Source: Saprospiraceae bacterium
GTDB taxonomy: Bacteria; Bacteroidota; Bacteroidia; Chitinophagales; Saprospiraceae
Reading direction: 5' to 3'
NCBI GenBank assembly: GCA_020628085.1
Contig: JAHDFQ010000002.1
Span: 37,952-100,383, forward strand
Length of the DNA stretch: 62,432 bases
The position numbers and the translations under genes are program-made. A model generated the notes under the pieces. That model made no database searches and was not told the origin of the DNA. It worked only from the letters and a program-made list of their open reading frames with translations. Below are positions 17,978-27,341 of the stretch, one piece after another (the stretch's first letter is position 1; each line of letters starts with the position of its first letter).

Positions 17978-19094
17978 TAAATCGATTATTTCTTTTCATC
18001 AAGGATACGAACTGTATGGTTCTGATCGAAGTTTTGTAACTAGTTTAAAAGCATTAAAAAATAGATTTAAGCATTATACCTTTGATGCTGTTTTACCCAA
18101 AGAAGGCGCTATTGTACCTTTACTCAAAAAAGAAGTTGATCATCTTTCGATAGAACCTTTTGCTGTTATTCGGAAAAGGGATTTAATGCATGGTGATTTT
18201 TCTGCAATTATAGCACTTCTGGGACGTGGAGATAAAAGACGAGAAAGAATAAAGGCGTATGATATCGTCTACATAAATTCGATTGTCATCTTTGACTATC
18301 TAATCTTGAAACTGAGTCCGAATCAAAAAAAAGTAATTCATATTCGAGAAATTCCAACAGGTTTTCCTGCTAAAGTATTTCAGTTTCTATTAAGTAGAAG
18401 TAATGCCTATTTTATTTTTAATTCTTATGCTACTCAAAAAGCATTTGCAAACGTAAAAAGTAAAAAATCCTTTGTATTGCATAATGGAGTCAAAGGGTTT
18501 TTAAATATTCCAGTATGCACCCCTAATTTCGATAAATTAAGAATATTAGTGATTGGTAGAATGAGTTCTTGGAAAGGACAAGATTTTTTTATTGAGGCAA
18601 TGGCACAATTAGACAAAAAATATATAAATAAAATTGAGGTCAGAATAGTAGGGGATGTCTTCGAAGATCAAGTTCATTATAGAGATCGACTATTTGATTT
18701 GATAGATAAACATCAGTTAAAAAATTGTATTAACATTCACCCTTTCTCAAGCGACCCTTCGGATCATTTTGAGTGGTCTAACACTATAGTTGTCCCTTCT
18801 ATTAAACCAGAGCCGTTTGGAAGGGTAGCAATAGAAGGCATGAGTGCTGCACGTGTAGTTATTGCGGCTGATCATGGTGGGCTTAGTGAAATTATAGAAC
18901 ATCGTAGAACAGGACTATTGTTCAAACCCTGTAATCATCAAAGTCTTTGTCATGCAATTATTGATCTGATAGATAATCCTATTGATCTACAAGTGCTAGG
19001 GCAGCAGGCTAGAGAGTCTTTTCAAAATAAATTTACAGATCAAAAATACAAGGAAGGCCTGATTCAGATTTTTGATACGATTATTAATAGTTAA
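17970..19094 (+). CDS. GT4-family glycosyltransferase
   Basis: 374 residues, GT-B fold. The C-terminal donor-binding half is clear: VIGRMSSWKGQDFFIEAM (about residues 192-209) and the conserved EPFGRVAIEGMSAARVVIAA segment with the EX7E motif, followed by GGLSEII. The family transfers sugars from nucleotide donors with retention. Donor and acceptor are not deducible. It overlaps the polymerase gene by eight bases and is followed after seven bases by another transferase. Confidence 0.85.
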   Translation: MVNKSIISFHQGYELYGSDRSFVTSLKALKNRFKHYTFDAVLPKEGAIVPLLKKEVDHLSIEPFAVIRKRDLMHGDFSAIIALLGRGDKRRERIKAYDIVYINSIVIFDYLILKLSPNQKKVIHIREIPTGFPAKVFQFLLSRSNAYFIFNSYATQKAFANVKSKKSFVLHNGVKGFLNIPVCTPNFDKLRILVIGRMSSWKGQDFFIEAMAQLDKKYINKIEVRIVGDVFEDQVHYRDRLFDLIDKHQLKNCINIHPFSSDPSDHFEWSNTIVVPSIKPEPFGRVAIEGMSAARVVIAADHGGLSEIIEHRRTGLLFKPCNHQSLCHAIIDLIDNPIDLQVLGQQARESFQNKFTDQKYKEGLIQIFDTIINS

Positions 19095-19101
19095 GTATTT
19101 T

Positions 19102-20247
19102 ATGAAAATAGCCATCATCGGCTCACGGGGCTACCCCTACGTGTATAGCGGTTACGAAACCTTCGTAACAGAACTAGTAGAGCGACTCATCCCACTAGGA
19201 ATCGAGGTGACCGTCTATTGCCATAAACACTTATTTAAAGAACATCCTGAAACGGTTAATGGTGTTCAACTGGAATATATAAGAACGACGAAGGGTAAAA
19301 CTACTGCTCAACTGGTACACTCCGCACAGTCTATGTGGCACGCTGTACGTCAAGATTATGACGTTATTTTGGCTGTCAATTCTGCAAATGGCCCATTTGG
19401 TTTGATTTCTACATTATTCAGAAAAAAAACCTGTATTAATGTTGATGGATTAGAATGGTTACGACCAAAATGGAAAGGTTTAGGTGGAAAATACTTCTAT
19501 TTAGCATCCTGGATCGCTACTAAGTTATACGATGTAATCATTACCGATTCAGATGAAATGGGAAAATATTATATCCAAGAATTTAATACACCTTCAGAGG
19601 TGATCGCTTATGGTGCAAATCTTCGATATTCAGAAAAGCCAGAATTGATCGAAAAATGGAATTTGGAAAAAGATAGTTATTATTTAATTGTCGGTCGCTT
19701 GATTCCTGATAATAATGCAGATATTATTGTAAGAGAATTTATACAATCCAATTCTACTAAAAAACTCGTTATTGTTGGTGATGTGCCGTATGCAGATGAA
19801 TACGCATTAGAAATAAAAAAGAATCAGGAAAAAGACGATCGAGTGTTTTTTACAGGTTATGTATACGATCAAAACATATTGGCAGAATTATATCACAATT
19901 GTTTTATGTACTTTCATGGACACGAATTTGGTGGAACAAACCCAACCTTGCTCAAAGCATTGGCTTATGGTTGTGGTATAATGGCATTGGATACTGTTTT
20001 TAGTCAAGAAGTTCTCCTCAATGGAAAGCATGGTATTTACTTCACTAAAAAAGTTGGACATCTTCAACAAAAAATAGAAGATGTTGAAAGAAATCCTCGA
20101 CAAATTCAGCATTTTAAAGATATTTCAAGAGATCGAATAACAACACATTATACTTGGGAAAAGATAACGCAGCAATATGTCGATTTATTCAACAAAATGG
20201 TTGTACCTGAAAAACAAATACAGCATAAAGTAAAAGCAAACGCTTAA
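19102..20247 (+). CDS. DUF1972-type GT4 glycosyltransferase (rhamnosyltransferase-like)
   Basis: About 381 residues. The N-terminus IAIIGSRGYPYVYSGYETFV is the DUF1972 signature found in a subgroup of GT4 enzymes near rhamnosyltransferases. A glycosyltransferase donor domain follows (LIVGRLIPDNNAD, HGHEFGGTNPTLLKALAYG). The ATG at 19102 is chosen because the conserved Rossmann start MKIAIIGSRG begins there; an in-frame TTG at 19072 would add ten residues inside the previous gene. It is five bases upstream of the initiating transferase. Confidence 0.85.
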   Translation: MKIAIIGSRGYPYVYSGYETFVTELVERLIPLGIEVTVYCHKHLFKEHPETVNGVQLEYIRTTKGKTTAQLVHSAQSMWHAVRQDYDVILAVNSANGPFGLISTLFRKKTCINVDGLEWLRPKWKGLGGKYFYLASWIATKLYDVIITDSDEMGKYYIQEFNTPSEVIAYGANLRYSEKPELIEKWNLEKDSYYLIVGRLIPDNNADIIVREFIQSNSTKKLVIVGDVPYADEYALEIKKNQEKDDRVFFTGYVYDQNILAELYHNCFMYFHGHEFGGTNPTLLKALAYGCGIMALDTVFSQEVLLNGKHGIYFTKKVGHLQQKIEDVERNPRQIQHFKDISRDRITTHYTWEKITQQYVDLFNKMVVPEKQIQHKVKANA

Positions 20248-20252
20248 AATAG

Positions 20253-21608
20253 ATGTTACACTCCAAAAAAATCCTTCGGATTTTAACGGATATTTTTGCA
20301 CTCAACTTCTCATTTCTATTTGTTAATTTATATCTAAATCCTAATGAATTATGGATAAAAGATACAGTGACACTTGGAGTGATTATCAATTTATTGTGGT
20401 TTGCTACCCTTGCAGCTTCTAATAAACTATATAGCCGTTTTGAGTATACTCGATTTCGGGTAGAGATCAAAAGTGTACTAAAAAACTATATACTTCACTT
20501 CGCTTTCTTTTCACTTTATTATATAAAAATAATCGAAGGAAATTGGTTGTTTTTAGCACTATACTATGTATTGCTATTTTTTTTAGTATTGAGTATGCGT
20601 TTTATAATGCACCTTTTTTTACCAAGATTAAGACAAATAACGACTTTACATTATGTAGTGATTGGCTCGTGTAAAGCACTTAAAAACGTAGAAGAAACCA
20701 TACGCCATGCACACTTGAATAAGGTCAAATACATGGGGTCGTTTGGAAAAAGAATTCCTAAAAAATATAAAAAAATAGGAGAGGTCGAACAGATTTATAC
20801 TTTTTTAAAAGAACACCCATACGTCAATCAAGTCGTGTATGCTTCTAGTGAAATGACTTCTAAGCAGTTGCGAAAGCTAATGAACTATTGTAAACTCAAC
20901 TTTATAGATTTTAAAATTATTCCACTCGAAGTTGATCTATTAGGAACAGGTATTAAAATGGAATTGCATGATGGTTTTCCATTGCTAGCCGTTAGAGATG
21001 AGAATATTGCTCGATTGCGTAATCGATTTGTCAAACGCTTATTCGATGTGGTTTTTTCATTAGTCATTATTCTTGTATTACTGTGGTGGTTCATACCAGT
21101 CATCGCAATTTTAATAAAACGAGAATCCAAAGGGCCCTTGTTTTTTAAGCAAACGCGTCGAGGCTTCAAGAATCAACTATTTACCTGTTATAAATTCCGA
21201 TCTATGGTTGTCAACGATACGGCGGATACCCAACAAGCAACCGTAGGAGATCGTCGAATTACTAAAATAGGAGCGTTTATGCGCCGTACCAATATCGACG
21301 AATTACCACAGTTTTTTAATGTATTAAAAGGTGATATGAGCGTGGTCGGTCCACGTCCACATCCACTAAAACTCGACGAAGATTTGAGCAATGAAATGGA
21401 AGAATATATTCTTCGTTATTATACAAAACCTGGTATTACAGGCTGGGCACAAGTAAATGGCTTTAGAGGGCCAACAGAAACCCAAGCCGCAAAAGAGGGG
21501 CGTAGCCAACACGATTTGTGGTATCTACGAAATTGGAATGTTTGGTTAGATATAAAAATTATTTTTTTGACGGTTTTCGGCAGCAAATCACGTGATAATG
21601 CCTTTTAA
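20253..21608 (+). CDS. WcaJ-like polyprenyl-phosphate sugar phosphotransferase (initiating transferase)
   Basis: 451 residues. An N-terminal block of membrane helices and a CoA-binding-like domain are followed from about 255 by the bacterial sugar transferase domain: KRLFDVVFSL membrane hairpin, KQTRRGF, YKFRSM, DELPQFFNVLKGDMSVVGPRP, KPGITGWAQVNG. It transfers a sugar-1-phosphate, often glucose, galactose or fucose type, to undecaprenyl phosphate, the first step of repeat-unit assembly. A second, unrelated initiating enzyme is at 24925. Confidence 0.9.
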   Translation: MLHSKKILRILTDIFALNFSFLFVNLYLNPNELWIKDTVTLGVIINLLWFATLAASNKLYSRFEYTRFRVEIKSVLKNYILHFAFFSLYYIKIIEGNWLFLALYYVLLFFLVLSMRFIMHLFLPRLRQITTLHYVVIGSCKALKNVEETIRHAHLNKVKYMGSFGKRIPKKYKKIGEVEQIYTFLKEHPYVNQVVYASSEMTSKQLRKLMNYCKLNFIDFKIIPLEVDLLGTGIKMELHDGFPLLAVRDENIARLRNRFVKRLFDVVFSLVIILVLLWWFIPVIAILIKRESKGPLFFKQTRRGFKNQLFTCYKFRSMVVNDTADTQQATVGDRRITKIGAFMRRTNIDELPQFFNVLKGDMSVVGPRPHPLKLDEDLSNEMEEYILRYYTKPGITGWAQVNGFRGPTETQAAKEGRSQHDLWYLRNWNVWLDIKIIFLTVFGSKSRDNAF

Positions 21609-21618
21609 TAATTAAAAT

Positions 21619-22806
21619 GTGATAGCTATTTTTAAAAATAGACAGCGTACACAATACTACTTAATTGCTTTTTTTTGCTTTGTTCTGCTGTTGCATCAAC
21701 CATTAGCTACTCTGGTGGTCATTGCATTGATTATCAATACAATAGCTGGTCTATTTAATCAATCGTTTTCTTTTCGATATTTTACACCAACGGCTTTCTT
21801 GTTTTGTAGTATTTATATTTTGTATGCCCTGAGTATGATTTACACCCAAAATTGGGAATCGGGATGGTCAGAACTAGAGTCAAAATTATCCTTTTTGGTT
21901 TTTCCATTTATATTTTTCACCATGCCCCCGATTGAATTAAAATGGCAGGCTATTTTTATAAAAAGTTTTGTGATAGGATGTGGTATAGCAACGCTCTGGA
22001 TGTTGACGGCAGCTACACTAGATTTTTATATAAACGATCATAACAGTTTCTATAATCTCAAACTAGGGAGACACATTAACGGACATCCACCTTATATTGC
22101 GCTGTATCTGATTTTTTCAATACTATCTATTCTATATTTATTTTATTATAAACCTATCTATTTAAACCAGATCGAAAAATGGATATTTGGAGGGGTCATT
22201 TTGTTTTTATTCATCATGTTATTTCCACTAGCATCTAGAACAGCTATTGGTATTTTTACTGTCATGTTGTTAAGTGTGGGCTTTTTTGAAAGCTGGCGAA
22301 AAAAGCGATTGAGACGTGGAATTACCATAGCTCATTTGGTAGTATTGTCCATTTTTATTCTGATCAAAATTTTCTCTGGATCGAACAGTCGATTTGAAAA
22401 AATTGTGGTTCATCATAAAGATCCTCGTTCCATGACGTGGAGCGCAGCCTTAGAATTAATAACTGCAAAACCTATTCTTGGATATGGTGTAGGAGATGTT
22501 CGGGACGAACTCGTACATATCTATAAACGAGATAATTATAAAATTCCTCTAAAGCATAGATTTGATGCGCATAATCAATACCTCGAAACCACTATCGCCA
22601 TTGGTATAGTTGGATTACTGTTGTTGTTAGTTATTTTTTTTGTACCCCTTTACCAAAGTTGGAAACATCTAGGCTATTTACAAGCTCTTTTTATCACCAT
22701 TATTATTATAGGATGTATCACAGAATCACTCCTTGAACGACAAGCAGGTATCTTTTTCTATGGTTCGTTCAATAGTTTATTCGCCCAGCAATTCACAACA
22801 AAATGA
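21619..22806 (+). CDS. O-antigen ligase/polymerase family membrane protein (Wzy_C)
   Basis: 395 residues with about ten to twelve membrane helices and a periplasmic loop ending in the conserved DAHNQYLETTIAIGIVGL segment of the Wzy_C family. It either ligates a finished glycan to a carrier (WaaL-like) or polymerises repeat units. The start is GTG at 21619, because the nearest ATG (21616) reads into TGA at once. The stop overlaps the next ATG (ATGA 22803-22806). Confidence 0.8.
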   Translation: MIAIFKNRQRTQYYLIAFFCFVLLLHQPLATLVVIALIINTIAGLFNQSFSFRYFTPTAFLFCSIYILYALSMIYTQNWESGWSELESKLSFLVFPFIFFTMPPIELKWQAIFIKSFVIGCGIATLWMLTAATLDFYINDHNSFYNLKLGRHINGHPPYIALYLIFSILSILYLFYYKPIYLNQIEKWIFGGVILFLFIMLFPLASRTAIGIFTVMLLSVGFFESWRKKRLRRGITIAHLVVLSIFILIKIFSGSNSRFEKIVVHHKDPRSMTWSAALELITAKPILGYGVGDVRDELVHIYKRDNYKIPLKHRFDAHNQYLETTIAIGIVGLLLLLVIFFVPLYQSWKHLGYLQALFITIIIIGCITESLLERQAGIFFYGSFNSLFAQQFTTK

Positions 22807-24458
22807 TCAAAAAACTACTATTTTTTATACTACTATTTAATATCACATCGCTAAATGCTCAGAGTATTTATCAACACACATCGTCTTCTACTATTTATGA
22901 ATTTTTAGAAGAATTGACCGATCAGCAGCACCTCAATATTAGTACCGTTGTGCAGCCTTATACTCGACAATTTATTGCTCGACAATTACAGTCGCTTGAT
23001 CCTACTCTTTTAAACAAACGACAACAGTTGGAGTTAGCCTTTTTCTTAAAAGAATATAATAAAGAACTCAAACGGAAAGAATTTTCTCAGGCGTTTCAAT
23101 CTGATAATTTTTTATCAAAAAATATACTTTTTAACGAGTCAAAAGAGAAAAGAAAGGATGCTCTTTTTTATGAAGATGGTAATGTCCAAATGACAATCAA
23201 CCCCGTTTTAGGTGTCGAATATAATCTTAGTGCTGATAATTTTCAACGTTGGTATGGTGCAAAGCTCGATGCGTATTTTGGCGATGATTTTGCGGCTTGG
23301 GTCAGTTTTAGAGATGTGTCTGAGAGTGAACGTTTAACCAGTCCTACTTTTTTAAATCAACGTCAAGGAGGAGTTGCTCGAGATAATACGTTTAGAGGAG
23401 TTTCCGATTATAGTGAAACACGAGCAGGTGTAACGTATGCTTGGAAATGGGGAACAATTGGTTTGGTACAAGATCAGTTTGTCTGGGGAAACCATAATAA
23501 TGGCGCACTTATCTTTGCGGGTCGGCAGCCTTCCATTCCACAGATTCGATTGGATGTTAATCCTACTAAATGGCTAGAGTTTCATTATGTCCACGCCTTT
23601 TTATCATCTGAAGTGATTGATAGTACTAGAACTTATCCTGTTTCGACAGGTGTCGATCGGGTAGTGTTTACACCAAAATATATGGCGGCTAACTTTTTTG
23701 TCTTGAAACCCTTCAAAAATTTCTATTTTTCATTTGGAAACTCAATGGTCTATGCCGATACACCTTTGCAAGCAGCCTATTTGATCCCTTTTTTATTTTA
23801 TAAATCGACGGATCATTTATGGAGTGCGCAGAATAATAGGGCAGGACAAAACGGACAATTGTTTTTTGATGTGAGTTCTCGTAATATTAAAAACTTACAT
23901 ATATACAGTTCTCTTTTCGTAGATGAAGTACGGTTATCAACCATTACTGATCCTGAGCAACAACGCAATCAAGTCAGTTTTAAGTTTGGTGGACGTTTAT
24001 CGAATATTCTAAACTCCAATATTTCTGTCATTGCAGAGTATACTCGATCTAATCCATATGCGTATCGACATTTTATCAAATCAACGGATTTTACTAGTAG
24101 TCAATTCAATTTAGGGCATTATTTAGGAGACAACGCACAAGAAATGTATTTAGGTTTGACCTATAAACCAATTCCAAAACTATGGGCAAAAATATACTAT
24201 TTGAATGCTCAAAAAGGAGAAACTTTACCTTTTGGAAATGGCGCTATAGGTGGTCAAACAGCTGCACCTTTTTTAGAAAATATAGTATACGAACGGACAG
24301 AAATAGGTCTAGATCTTCAGTATGAATGGTGGCATGATGTTTACTTTAAATTACATATAAGAAATACGGATATTCAAGATGAAACGGGCATTTATACCCC
24401 TGAATTTATGCTCGGTAAACAAACCATGGCGACCCTTGGAGTGCTTTGGAACTATTAA
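22803..24458 (+). CDS. Wzi/RemB-like outer-membrane beta-barrel, capsule assembly
   Basis: 551 residues with a signal peptide ending about residue 19 (SLNAQ). The body alternates aromatic beta-strands and ends in LGVLWNY, the aromatic C-terminus of outer-membrane barrels. It resembles the capsule assembly Wzi family, which helps hold capsule on the cell surface; related Bacteroidota proteins such as RemB act in gliding motility. The genomic place in a polysaccharide locus supports a capsule role. It is somewhat longer than enteric Wzi. Confidence 0.8.
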   Translation: MIKKLLFFILLFNITSLNAQSIYQHTSSSTIYEFLEELTDQQHLNISTVVQPYTRQFIARQLQSLDPTLLNKRQQLELAFFLKEYNKELKRKEFSQAFQSDNFLSKNILFNESKEKRKDALFYEDGNVQMTINPVLGVEYNLSADNFQRWYGAKLDAYFGDDFAAWVSFRDVSESERLTSPTFLNQRQGGVARDNTFRGVSDYSETRAGVTYAWKWGTIGLVQDQFVWGNHNNGALIFAGRQPSIPQIRLDVNPTKWLEFHYVHAFLSSEVIDSTRTYPVSTGVDRVVFTPKYMAANFFVLKPFKNFYFSFGNSMVYADTPLQAAYLIPFLFYKSTDHLWSAQNNRAGQNGQLFFDVSSRNIKNLHIYSSLFVDEVRLSTITDPEQQRNQVSFKFGGRLSNILNSNISVIAEYTRSNPYAYRHFIKSTDFTSSQFNLGHYLGDNAQEMYLGLTYKPIPKLWAKIYYLNAQKGETLPFGNGAIGGQTAAPFLENIVYERTEIGLDLQYEWWHDVYFKLHIRNTDIQDETGIYTPEFMLGKQTMATLGVLWNY

Positions 24459-24468
24459 CAGAATTAAT

Positions 24469-24924
24469 TTGACCACTATTAAACGATTTTTCTTGAATTT
24501 TTTAGGACGTTTCATTGCGAGCGATCACTTCGCACGTCGTTTTCCTATTTCTGTGAAAGGAATTGTTTGTTATGAGAATAAAGTCTTACTACTTCAAAAC
24601 GAACGGGGCGAGTGGGATCTGCCTGGTGGAAAATTATCTTCTAAAGAATCATTATCAGATTGCTTAAAGCGAGAAGTTTATGAAGAAACACAGTTGAAGA
24701 TTAGTGTACATCAACTTTTAGATACTTGGAAAACTTGTGTTATGAATCAAGTAGAAGTGTTGATTGTTGTATATTACTGTCAATTACAAAGTAAACCCGA
24801 AGATATTCAGATCAGTTTTGAACATCTTCAATTTGGTTTTTTTGGATTGGATAATCTGGAAAAATTATCTATTGACGTAAACCTGAAAAATGCCATCAGC
24901 AAGGTTAAAAGTTTAAATAAATAA
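24469..24924 (+). CDS. NUDIX hydrolase
   Basis: 151 residues with an intact Nudix box: GKLSSKE, seven residues, then REVYEET (GX5EX7REUXEE pattern) around residues 52-72, preceded by WDLPGG. Such enzymes cleave nucleoside diphosphates linked to another group, so a nucleotide-sugar or housecleaning role is possible here. The TTG at 24469 is preferred. An ATG at 24379 would add 30 residues that overlap the wzi gene in another frame and do not look like protein. It abuts the next ATG with no gap. Confidence 0.8.
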   Translation: MTTIKRFFLNFLGRFIASDHFARRFPISVKGIVCYENKVLLLQNERGEWDLPGGKLSSKESLSDCLKREVYEETQLKISVHQLLDTWKTCVMNQVEVLIVVYYCQLQSKPEDIQISFEHLQFGFFGLDNLEKLSIDVNLKNAISKVKSLNK

Positions 24925-25998
24925 ATGTATAGTATTGTCCTAGCCTTTATCACTGCTTTTACATTATCGTATGTGTCGATGCCGTCTATAATCCATATAG
25001 CACGGGTCAAAAAGTTGTATGATTTGCCAGGAGAACGCCGATCCCACGATATCATTACACCTTCATTGGGAGGTGTAGGCATCTTTGCTGGTATCATTTT
25101 CTCTATCGTATTGTGGACACCTTTCGGGTTATTTGGCGACCTACAATATATCATTTGTGGACTTTTATTGATCTTTTTAATCGGAGTTAAAGACGACATT
25201 TTACCTATTTCCCCAAAGAAAAAACTATTAGGACAAATTGTTGTAGCAGCAATTATTGCCTACAAAGCAGATGTACATTTATCAAGTATGTATGGACTTT
25301 TCGGTATGTATGAATTGCCATATTGGATCGGAATTGGACTTAGTATTTTTACTATTGTTACGATAATTAATGCGTTCAATTTGATAGATGGAATCAATGG
25401 CTTGGCTGGTGGTGTTACTTGTTTGATCGCAACAACTTTGGGCACTTGGTTTTTTTTAGTGGATCGAATCGAACTCGCTATTATCGCCTTTTCTTTAGTT
25501 GGTGCAACGTTAGCTTTTTTAAAATACAACATCACTCCAGCCCGAATATTTATGGGTGACACGGGATCACTATTAATCGGATTAGTTTGTGCTATTTTGG
25601 TTATTGAATTTATTGAATTTAATCAAATATTAAGTTCTGCAAATATTCATAAGATTAAATCAGCTCCAGCAGTCGGGATCGGTATTTTAGTACTACCGTT
25701 ATTTGATACACTTCGGGTTTTTACAACAAGGATACTCAAAGGAAAATCACCTTTTATACCAGATCGAACGCACATTCATCATTTGTTGTTAGATGCCCAT
25801 TGCACACACCTACAAGCAACTAGTATTTTAATGATAATTAATATTGGATTTATATTTTTAGTCTATCGTTTTCAACATATTGGTACATTAAATTTACTAT
25901 TGGTGGTATTAATTCTTGCAAGTATTCTATCTTTGGGTTTGTATTTTTATGTTCGGTACAGACATAAAATCCAAAACTATTCAAGTAATATTTTATAA
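24925..25998 (+). CDS. WecA/MraY-family polyprenyl-phosphate N-acetylhexosamine-1-phosphate transferase
   Basis: 357 residues with about ten to eleven membrane helices. The catalytic and metal-binding motifs of the PNPT superfamily are present: VKDDILP, NLIDGINGLAGG, MGDTGSLLIG and the C-terminal DRTHIHHLLLD. It transfers a HexNAc-1-phosphate from a UDP-sugar to undecaprenyl phosphate. The HIHH loop favours a WecA-like rather than MraY enzyme. It closes the polysaccharide block. Confidence 0.88.
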   Translation: MYSIVLAFITAFTLSYVSMPSIIHIARVKKLYDLPGERRSHDIITPSLGGVGIFAGIIFSIVLWTPFGLFGDLQYIICGLLLIFLIGVKDDILPISPKKKLLGQIVVAAIIAYKADVHLSSMYGLFGMYELPYWIGIGLSIFTIVTIINAFNLIDGINGLAGGVTCLIATTLGTWFFLVDRIELAIIAFSLVGATLAFLKYNITPARIFMGDTGSLLIGLVCAILVIEFIEFNQILSSANIHKIKSAPAVGIGILVLPLFDTLRVFTTRILKGKSPFIPDRTHIHHLLLDAHCTHLQATSILMIINIGFIFLVYRFQHIGTLNLLLVVLILASILSLGLYFYVRYRHKIQNYSSNIL

Positions 25999-26027
25999 AT
26001 ACACATTTAAAATATTAAAATACAAAC

Positions 26028-27230
26028 ATGCGAAGTAAATCAATTTCTTCATGTTGCTTGCTATTAATTGGTTTACTATTGCTTATTAGTTGTAAGCAAA
26101 CAAAAACTAAAAATATAAAAAGGTTAGATCAGTCCGAGATTTCAAAGGATTTATTAACGATAAAAATAAATCAACTTATACAAGATGCTAACGTCCATGG
26201 TCTTGCGATCTCGGTATTCGATAATTATGTTCCAGTTTATCAGAATGCTTTTGGCTATAAAAATGTACCTCAAAAGCTCCTTCTTACAGACTCTACTAAT
26301 ATTTATGGTGCTTCATTAAGTAAGGCTATTTTTAGTGTGTTGGTTATGAAATTAGTGGAAGAAAATGTGTTAGATTTAGATCAACCCCTTCAATCTTATT
26401 TGCCTAAGAAGATATACGAATATGAGCCTCAAACGCGATGGCATGATAATTATTCAGACTTAAAAACAGATACTTTATATCATAAGATAACAGCAAGAAT
26501 GTGCCTCGCTCACACTACTGGATTCAATAATTGGAGATTCTTTGAAGATGATAAAAAATTGAAAGTCAATTTTAAGCCTGGCACAAAATATTTTTATAGT
26601 GGAGAAGGTCTTGTATATCTTCAAGTGGTAATTGAAAAAATCCTTGATAAGAGTTTAGAAGAATTGGCACAAGAATATATTTTTAGACCTTTAGGGATGA
26701 AAAATACATCTTACCAATGGCAAAATAGGTTTGATGCAGATTTTGCACATGGACACAATACAAAAGGAGAAGTCTACGATAAGGATACCGATAATGAACC
26801 AAGGTCGGCTAGTACACTTGAAACAACTGCATCTGATTATACTCGATTTCTAACTGCTGTATTAAATAAGGAAATTATAAGTGAAGTTTCCTATAATGAA
26901 ATATTCAGTCCACAAATTCGGATTAAATCCTTGGCTCATTTTGGACCTAATTCTAAGAAAATAACAAATAGATACGACGATATTAATTTAAGTTGTGGGT
27001 TAGCATGGCTCATTTTTGATACGCCTCATGGAAAAGCAGTAACTAAAAGTGGACATGGTAATGGATTTCAACATTACTCCATTTTATTTCCAGAAACAGG
27101 AGATGGTATGTTAATGATGACCAATAGTGATAACGGAGAAAGTATTTATAAAGAATTATTAGAAATCGCTATCGCTGATACTTATACACCATGGGAATGG
27201 AGTAATTATATTCCTTACAACAGTAAATAA
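26028..27230 (+). CDS. Serine hydrolase lipoprotein, class C beta-lactamase fold
   Basis: 400 residues. The signal peptide has lipobox LISC with C22, so it is lipid-anchored. The nucleophile motif SLSK is at 96-99, a YSG stands at the YxN position (about 190), and the third motif is KSGHG rather than KTG. The family includes penicillin-binding, D-aminopeptidase and esterase enzymes, and the substrate is not predictable. It lies 29 bases after the WecA-like gene and may be co-transcribed with it. Confidence 0.8.
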   Translation: MRSKSISSCCLLLIGLLLLISCKQTKTKNIKRLDQSEISKDLLTIKINQLIQDANVHGLAISVFDNYVPVYQNAFGYKNVPQKLLLTDSTNIYGASLSKAIFSVLVMKLVEENVLDLDQPLQSYLPKKIYEYEPQTRWHDNYSDLKTDTLYHKITARMCLAHTTGFNNWRFFEDDKKLKVNFKPGTKYFYSGEGLVYLQVVIEKILDKSLEELAQEYIFRPLGMKNTSYQWQNRFDADFAHGHNTKGEVYDKDTDNEPRSASTLETTASDYTRFLTAVLNKEIISEVSYNEIFSPQIRIKSLAHFGPNSKKITNRYDDINLSCGLAWLIFDTPHGKAVTKSGHGNGFQHYSILFPETGDGMLMMTNSDNGESIYKELLEIAIADTYTPWEWSNYIPYNSK

Positions 27231-27248
27231 GTCTTGTCATCATTTTTG

Positions 27249-27256
27249 TATTTTTG
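27249..27256 (+). promoter_or_regulatory. Candidate -7 element (TATTTTTG) upstream of algD
   Basis: TATTTTTG matches TAnnTTTG in the 111-base gap before algD. The nearest upstream TTG gives a spacer of only 12 bases, so the -33 half is unconvincing. Confidence 0.3.
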
Positions 27257-27341
27257 TAAACTCCTCCCTCTATAAATTATTAAATTCTTTCTGAAGAGAA
27301 CTAGCTTTGGCTTGTTGCTCAATAATCAAATCTAAAATGTA

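Noticed and set aside
24379-24468. Upstream ATG start for the NUDIX gene
   Set aside because: The extra 30 residues overlap wzi in another frame and lack similarity to NUDIX N-termini; TTG 24469 is more likely.
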